Shown here one piece after another: positions 59,774 to 64,000 of a stretch of DNA of 64,000 nt. The translations under genes were made by a program, and so were the position numbers. The stretch's first letter is position 1. The number at the start of each line of letters is the position of its first letter. Origin of the DNA: DUML01 sp050949905 (lineage in GTDB: Bacteria; Bacillota; Desulfitobacteriia; Desulfitobacteriales; Syntrophobotulaceae); contig JBMNGP010000003.1 of the NCBI GenBank assembly GCA_050949905.1, forward strand, positions 310,001 to 374,000, read 5' to 3'. A model generated the notes under the pieces. The model saw only the letters and a program-made list of their open reading frames with translations, was not told where the DNA came from and ran no database searches.

Positions 59774-59903
59774 ATTAAATTCTTATCAGGTAAGCCCTTA
59801 TAACTGGGAACTTCAGCATACTTCCTCCTGGATAAATTTCTACTTGGGCAAGGATCATTCTGCCGAACGCCTCGCCTTAAAAACTAAGGAAGAAGACAAC
59901 TAA
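59769..59903 (+). pseudogene. Out-of-frame C-terminal tail of the MetF/MetV-type reductase
   Basis: In the frame one base ahead of the main protein the sequence reads NELNSYQVSPYNWELQHTSS, then WINFYLGKDHSAERL, ending at TAA 59901-59903. A 'TSSWINF.LG.DH' ending is, to my knowledge, typical of the MetV-type C-terminal domain. There is no start codon or ribosome site for an independent peptide. One surplus base in GAGGAAGAATGAA (59762-59774) explains the break. Confidence 0.7.
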
Positions 59904-59951
59904 TGAATTAAGCTGCCATGATGAACCGAATTTTCTAGGGGAGGTTTATTT

Positions 59952-60854
59952 GTGGAGAAGATGTATCTGGAGCCTGCTGAAATTGCCAAAAAATATAGCG
60001 AAGTTGGACGCCAAAAAACCCACTGCCCTGCTTACAAGTTGATCCTTTTGGGAATTTTGGCAGGAGCCTTTATCGCTTTGGCGGCTCAGGGATCGAACGT
60101 GGCTATTCATACCATAGCTTCGGTCGGCTTGGGCAAGGCTCTGGCCGGGGCAATCTTTGCAACGGGCTTAATGATGGTTATAATAACAGGGGCGGAGTTA
60201 TTTACCGGCAATACGCTAATCGTCATATCCTGCTTGGAGAAAAAGAGCTGCTGGCTAAAAATGCTGCAAAATTGGTTTTATGTTTACTTAGGAAACTTCA
60301 TTGGCTCCATCTTTATTGTCCTTTTGATACTTAATTCCGGACAATTCAGTTATTCCGGCGGGTTGCTCGGCGGTTTTACCATTAAGGTGGCAGCCTATAA
60401 AACCGGGTTATCTTTTGAAAAAGCTTTCTTCATGGGAATCCTGTGCAATATCTTAGTATGTCTTGCTGTTTGGATGGCTGCAGCGGCTCAGGACATCACC
60501 GGCAAATTATTAGCTATCTTTTTTCCGATTTGGTTATTTATTGCTTCAGGTTTTGAACATAGCATTGCCAACATGTATTACATACCGGCTGGAATTCTGG
60601 CAAAGCTGCAGCCTGGATTGGTTGAGCAGTCTATAGCTTTGGGAGTTACGGGTGGACAGCTCAGTCAGCTTACTTGGGCAGGTTTTTTTAGCAATCTTCT
60701 TCCTGTGACCCTCGGAAACATTGTCGGGGGCAGCCTTTTTGTAGGATTGACCTACTGGATATGTTATCTTTTTCAAGTTAAATCAATTCCAAGCCATCAA
60801 ATAAATAATAATTATGAACAAAGCGGAGGGAAAAAACATGCTGTTCAAAAGTGA
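59952..60854 (+). CDS. Formate/nitrite transporter (FNT) family channel, probable formate channel
   Basis: 300 residues from GTG at 59952, with GGGGAGG (59938-59944) 7 bases upstream. Six membrane helices are seen, with the FNT signatures AAQGSNVAIHT, GAELFTGN, MGILCNILVCLAVW and ASGFEHSIANMYYIPAGI; the two histidines of the last two blocks' region (central SGFEHS) match the channel's selective core. Formate is the best guess for the substrate because the next gene uses formate. It could export formate made by methyl oxidation or import formate for fixation. The C-terminal tail is polar, and its end overlaps the fhs start by 17 bases. Confidence 0.88.
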   Translation: MEKMYLEPAEIAKKYSEVGRQKTHCPAYKLILLGILAGAFIALAAQGSNVAIHTIASVGLGKALAGAIFATGLMMVIITGAELFTGNTLIVISCLEKKSCWLKMLQNWFYVYLGNFIGSIFIVLLILNSGQFSYSGGLLGGFTIKVAAYKTGLSFEKAFFMGILCNILVCLAVWMAAAAQDITGKLLAIFFPIWLFIASGFEHSIANMYYIPAGILAKLQPGLVEQSIALGVTGGQLSQLTWAGFFSNLLPVTLGNIVGGSLFVGLTYWICYLFQVKSIPSHQINNNYEQSGGKKHAVQK

Positions 60855-62517
60855 TATCGAGATTGCTCAGGAGGCTAAGTTATTACCGGCAGCAGAAATT
60901 GCTAAAGGACTGCAGATCCCTGAGGATTATTTGGAGTCCTACGGCAAATACAAAGCAAAAGTGGATTATAACCTTTTGGAGCAACTAGCCGACCGGCCGG
61001 ACGGCAAGCTAATTCTGGTCACCGCTATTAACCCGACCCCTGCCGGAGAAGGAAAAACAACGACTTCGGTAGGTTTAGGCGATGCTTTATCTCTGCTGGG
61101 GCATAAAACAGTAATTGCTCTGCGCGAACCATCCCTCGGACCGGTTTTCGGGGTGAAGGGGGGTGCGGCCGGCGGCGGCTACGCCCAGGTAGTACCGATG
61201 GAAGACATTAATCTTCACTTTACCGGAGATATTCATGCCATTGGGGCTGCAAACAATCTGATTGCCGCAATGTTGGACAATCATATCCACCAGGGTAATA
61301 AGCTGGATATTGATGTGCGCCGCATTACCTGGAAGAGATGTATTGATATGAATGACCGTCAATTAAGGTTTATGGTCAACGGGTTAGGCGGCAAAGCCAA
61401 CGGCACCCCTCGGGAAGATGGTTATGATATAACCGTAGCTTCCGAGATAATGGCTGTCTTATGTTTAGCCAGCGACCTGGAAGACTTGAAAAACAGAGTA
61501 AAACGAATTATTGTGGCTTACAATAGAAGCGGGGAGCCGGTTACAGCCGGTCAGCTTAATGTTCAGGGAGCTGTAGCCGCCCTGCTTAAAGATGCTCTAA
61601 AGCCAAACTTGGTGCAGACCTTAGAACATACTCCTGCCTTTATTCACGGTGGGCCCTTTGCTAATATTGCCCATGGCTGTAATAGTGTGATGGCTACTAA
61701 GCTGGCCTTAAAACTCGGTGACTATGTGGTGACTGAAGCCGGTTTTGGAGCCGACTTAGGAGCGGAGAAGTTTATCGACATTAAATGCCGCATAAGCGGG
61801 TTAAAACCGGATGCCGTAGTGATCGTGGCCACGGTGCGCGCCTTAAAATCTCACGGCGGAGTGGCTAAGGCGGATTTAAACCAGGAAAACCTGGAGGCTC
61901 TAAAACAAGGTTTACCTAATCTTTTAAAACACGTCGAGAACATCACTCAGAACTTCGGCCTGCCGGCAGTGGTTGCTCTAAACCGTTTTCCGACAGATAC
62001 GGAAGCCGAACTCGCATTAATCGAAAAAGAATGCAGCAAATTAGGTGTTAAGACCGCTTTGTCAGAAGTATGGGAAAAAGGAGGCCAAGGCGGAGTCCTT
62101 TTAGCAGAGGAAGTACTGAAATTAATTGCCCAGGGTCAGAATAATTTCCAATTTGCTTATGATACTGACCTTGGTATTAAAGAAAAGATTACGGCGATTG
62201 CCACCAAAATATACGGTGCTGAGGGCGTAGATTTTATCGGAACCAGCAATCAGGATATTGCTAATATTGAGAAAATCGGCTATCGCGATTTACCGGTATG
62301 TATGGCTAAAACCCAGTACTCCTTATCAGATGACCCTCAAAAATTAGGTCGTCCTGTTGGGTTTAGAATATCTATCCGCAGTGTGCGGATTTCTTCCGGG
62401 GCAGGGTTTATCGTGGCTCTAACCGGGGATATTATGACTTTACCAGGCTTGCCGAAAGTGCCCGCTGCTGAAAATATCGATGTTGACAAAACAGGCAGGA
62501 TTTCCGGACTATTTTAG
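60838..62517 (+). CDS. fhs: Formate-tetrahydrofolate ligase
   Basis: 559 residues from ATG at 60838, preceded by GGAGGG (60825-60830); the ATG at 60814 has no such site. The length and the N-terminal SDIEIAQEAK match the family. The ATP-binding loop PTPAGEGKTTTSVGLGDAL is at about residues 66-84. REPSLGPVFGVKGGAAGGGYAQV and FTGDIHAIGAANNLIAAMLDNH are the highly conserved blocks, and RISIRSVRISSGAGFIVAL is near the C-terminus. It joins formate and tetrahydrofolate using ATP, or runs in reverse to make ATP during methyl oxidation. It starts inside the end of the channel gene, so the two are co-translated. Confidence 0.97.
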   Translation: MLFKSDIEIAQEAKLLPAAEIAKGLQIPEDYLESYGKYKAKVDYNLLEQLADRPDGKLILVTAINPTPAGEGKTTTSVGLGDALSLLGHKTVIALREPSLGPVFGVKGGAAGGGYAQVVPMEDINLHFTGDIHAIGAANNLIAAMLDNHIHQGNKLDIDVRRITWKRCIDMNDRQLRFMVNGLGGKANGTPREDGYDITVASEIMAVLCLASDLEDLKNRVKRIIVAYNRSGEPVTAGQLNVQGAVAALLKDALKPNLVQTLEHTPAFIHGGPFANIAHGCNSVMATKLALKLGDYVVTEAGFGADLGAEKFIDIKCRISGLKPDAVVIVATVRALKSHGGVAKADLNQENLEALKQGLPNLLKHVENITQNFGLPAVVALNRFPTDTEAELALIEKECSKLGVKTALSEVWEKGGQGGVLLAEEVLKLIAQGQNNFQFAYDTDLGIKEKITAIATKIYGAEGVDFIGTSNQDIANIEKIGYRDLPVCMAKTQYSLSDDPQKLGRPVGFRISIRSVRISSGAGFIVALTGDIMTLPGLPKVPAAENIDVDKTGRISGLF

Positions 62518-62606
62518 GTAAATGTGCTCCTTAGCTGATCAAGGGGAGTCAATTCCATGTAATTTCCCTGTAAGTGAACCTATTATTTAAAGAAGGGGTT
62601 GTTGGT

Positions 62607-63242
62607 ATGTTGGATTTAAAGGCCAAAGATTTCATAGCCGCCTTGTCTTCTAAAGAACCGGTTCCCGGCGGTGGCGGGGCTTCAGCTTATGTTGGCTCTT
62701 TGGGCATGGCTTTGGGGCTGATGGTTGGCAATCTTACGGTGGGCAAAAAGAAATACCAGGATGTCGAAGCAGATATAGTACAAATAATGAAAAAAGGTCA
62801 GTTGATCATTGACCGTTTGAATGAATTGGTTCAGGAAGATGCGGAAGCATTTTACCCTCTGTCTCAGGCTTACGGCCTCCCCAAGAATACGGAGGAAGAG
62901 GCGAGAATAAAGGAGGAAACTCTGCAGAAAGCCCTGGTGAAAGCCAGCCTGGTGCCTTTGGAAATCGCCAGATATTGTGCTCAAGCTATCGAATTGCACG
63001 AAGAGCTCGCTGTCAAAGGCAGCAGGATTGCAATCAGCGATGTGGGAGTAGGAGTGGCTCTGGCCAAAGCTGCTTTAATCAGCGCTAAGCTTAATGTCTT
63101 GATTAATACCCAGATCATGAAGGACTTAGAACTGAAACAAAAGATTGAAGCTGAACTATATGAATTGGAGCGGGTCTTTACGGCTAAGGCAGATCAAGTT
63201 TTTGCCAAAGTTGAAGAGGCAATAACAGGGGGGAAAAAATGA
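62607..63242 (+). CDS. fchA: FchA-type methenyltetrahydrofolate cyclohydrolase (formimidoyltetrahydrofolate cyclodeaminase family)
   Basis: 211 residues from ATG at 62607 with AAGGGG upstream; a TTG at 62574 is rejected. The family motif is PVPGGGGASAYVGSLGMALGLMVGNL (positions ~21-46, quoted by its key P-V-P-G-G-G-G and following helix), then LNELVQEDAEAFYPL and a four-helix body. In acetogens this family supplies the cyclohydrolase step, converting methenyl- to formyl-tetrahydrofolate, next to fhs and folD. Here that role is supported by the neighbouring FolD lacking its own cyclohydrolase residues. The stop overlaps the folD start. Confidence 0.88.
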   Translation: MLDLKAKDFIAALSSKEPVPGGGGASAYVGSLGMALGLMVGNLTVGKKKYQDVEADIVQIMKKGQLIIDRLNELVQEDAEAFYPLSQAYGLPKNTEEEARIKEETLQKALVKASLVPLEIARYCAQAIELHEELAVKGSRIAISDVGVGVALAKAALISAKLNVLINTQIMKDLELKQKIEAELYELERVFTAKADQVFAKVEEAITGGKK

Positions 63243-64000
63243 TGAGTGAAATCTTAAGTGCCAAGCCTGTTGTTCTTGTTCTAAAAAATGATCTGCGCGA
63301 GGAAGTTGCCAGACTGAAAGATGCCGGAAATATTCCTACCTTAGGAATAATCCGCGTAGGGAACCGGCCGGATGATGTCTATTATGAGAACAGCATTATT
63401 AAGAATTGTGAAAGTATAGGAATAGAGACCAAAAAATATTCTCTGGCTGAAAATATTGAGATGCCGGAGTTTACTGAAGTTTTAAAGCAGGTTAATGCCG
63501 ATGCTTCCGTCCATGGAATCTTGATTTTCAGGCCGCTTCCCAAACAGCTAGATGAAGATGTAATTAAATATCTTATTGATCCTAAAAAGGATATTGACTG
63601 CCTAAGTCCTTTAAACCTGGTTAAAGTCTTTGAAGGAGACACCGGCGGTCTAGTGCCTTGTACACCGGCTGCCGTAATCGAGACTTTAAAGCATTACCGG
63701 ATTGAGCTTCAAGGCAAAAATGTCGTAATCATGGGAAGAAGCCTGGTAGTTGGCAAGCCTTTGAGTATGATGTTGCTGCAAGAAAATGCCACCGTGACGA
63801 TCTGCCATTCCAAGACCCAGGACATGCAGCAAATAGCGAAGAAAGCAGATATTATTGTTGCCGCCATGGGTAAGGCTAAGCTGATAGATAACAGTTATGT
63901 CGGTGAACAAAGCATAGTTATCGATGTCGGTATTAATGATGCCGGGGACGGCAAAATCTGCGGTGATGTTGATTATGATGCTGTAGTTGATAAGGTTAAG
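63239..64000 (+). CDS. folD: Methylenetetrahydrofolate dehydrogenase (FolD family), 3' end beyond window
   Basis: 254 codons are visible, about 90% of the usual 280-300. ATG at 63239 or 63242, in a TGATG overlap with fchA. Key blocks are VGNRPDDVYYENSIIKNCES, HGILIFRPLPKQL, DIDCLSPLN, GGLVPCTPAAV, then the nucleotide site IMGRSLVVGKPLSMMLLQ. Compared with bifunctional FolD (Y-x-x-x-K-x-K and V-Q-L-P-L-P), the first Lys is Ile52 (63395-63397, counting from 63242) and the Gln is Phe (reading IFRPLP). The Tyr, second Lys and the D-x-D Asp are kept. The Lys and Gln are needed for cyclohydrolase but not dehydrogenase activity, so this is probably a dehydrogenase only. Confidence 0.93.
   Translation, partial: MMSEILSAKPVVLVLKNDLREEVARLKDAGNIPTLGIIRVGNRPDDVYYENSIIKNCESIGIETKKYSLAENIEMPEFTEVLKQVNADASVHGILIFRPLPKQLDEDVIKYLIDPKKDIDCLSPLNLVKVFEGDTGGLVPCTPAAVIETLKHYRIELQGKNVVIMGRSLVVGKPLSMMLLQENATVTICHSKTQDMQQIAKKADIIVAAMGKAKLIDNSYVGEQSIVIDVGINDAGDGKICGDVDYDAVVDKVK

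Noticed and set aside
1925..59780. Programmed +1 frameshifting at the AAA-TGA and GAA-TGA sites
   Set aside because: No known +1 signal (such as CTT-TGA with an upstream ribosome-like site) is present. Re-pairing GAA to AAT in the P site would be poor, and two further breaks have no stop at the shift, so base errors are simpler.

Overview
The window comes from a low-to-moderate-GC Gram-positive anaerobe, most likely a Clostridia/Peptococcaceae-type member of the Firmicutes. The evidence is strong GGAGG ribosome sites with frequent TTG and GTG starts, a protein with three type-2 cell-wall-binding (CWB2) repeats, and a tetrahydrofolate one-carbon (Wood-Ljungdahl methyl branch) gene set. I cannot name the species. 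No rRNA, tRNA, CRISPR array or transposase was seen.

Positions 1-45278 are one enormous reading direction coding for a repetitive surface protein whose start lies upstream of the window. One uninterrupted frame runs from about 1933 to 45278 (over 14,400 codons). Two single-base shifts, at about 1669-1672 and 1931-1933, separate it from the preceding part. With both repaired, the visible protein has 15,091 residues. Its layout is: Gly/Ala-rich beta-hairpin repeats with an 816-847-residue super-repeat (1-11.2 kb); five 'GSW..DGF' modules (11.3-12.6 kb); filamentous-haemagglutinin-like beta-strand repeats (12.6-18.7 kb); a very long RTX-like calcium-binding repeat array (18.7-44.6 kb); and a short globular C-terminal region. 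A secreted RCC1/CWB2 cell-wall protein and an AraC-type regulator follow closely (45327-48394), ending at a terminator.

Positions 48678-58104 hold a catabolic cluster. A divergent IclR-type regulator faces a corrinoid protein gene. Next come a metallo-beta-lactamase-fold protein, an Asp/Glu-racemase-superfamily enzyme (arylmalonate decarboxylase/maleate isomerase type), an MFS transporter, a 4-oxalocrotonate tautomerase-like protein, a uroporphyrinogen-decarboxylase-type methyltransferase and a TRAP transporter (dctP, dctQ, and dctM split by a one-base shift). Three transcription units in this cluster share an upstream element with identical spacing (GGGA-N5-TCCC-GTA-N3-AGGGAAA), so they probably form one regulon.

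Positions 58349-64000 hold one-carbon genes: a fused MetF/MetV-type methylenetetrahydrofolate reductase (its last ~45 codons shifted out of frame), a formate/nitrite-family channel, formate-tetrahydrofolate ligase, an FchA-type cyclohydrolase and a FolD whose catalytic Lys and Gln for cyclohydrolase activity are replaced. The inferred logic is that a methylated substrate is imported, its methyl group goes to the corrinoid protein and then to tetrahydrofolate, and it is oxidised to formate, which can leave through the channel. The methyl-corrinoid:tetrahydrofolate methyltransferase and the reductive activator needed for this are not in the window. The substrate is unknown.

Four net one-base insertions in three otherwise intact genes suggest sequencing or assembly errors rather than real decay.
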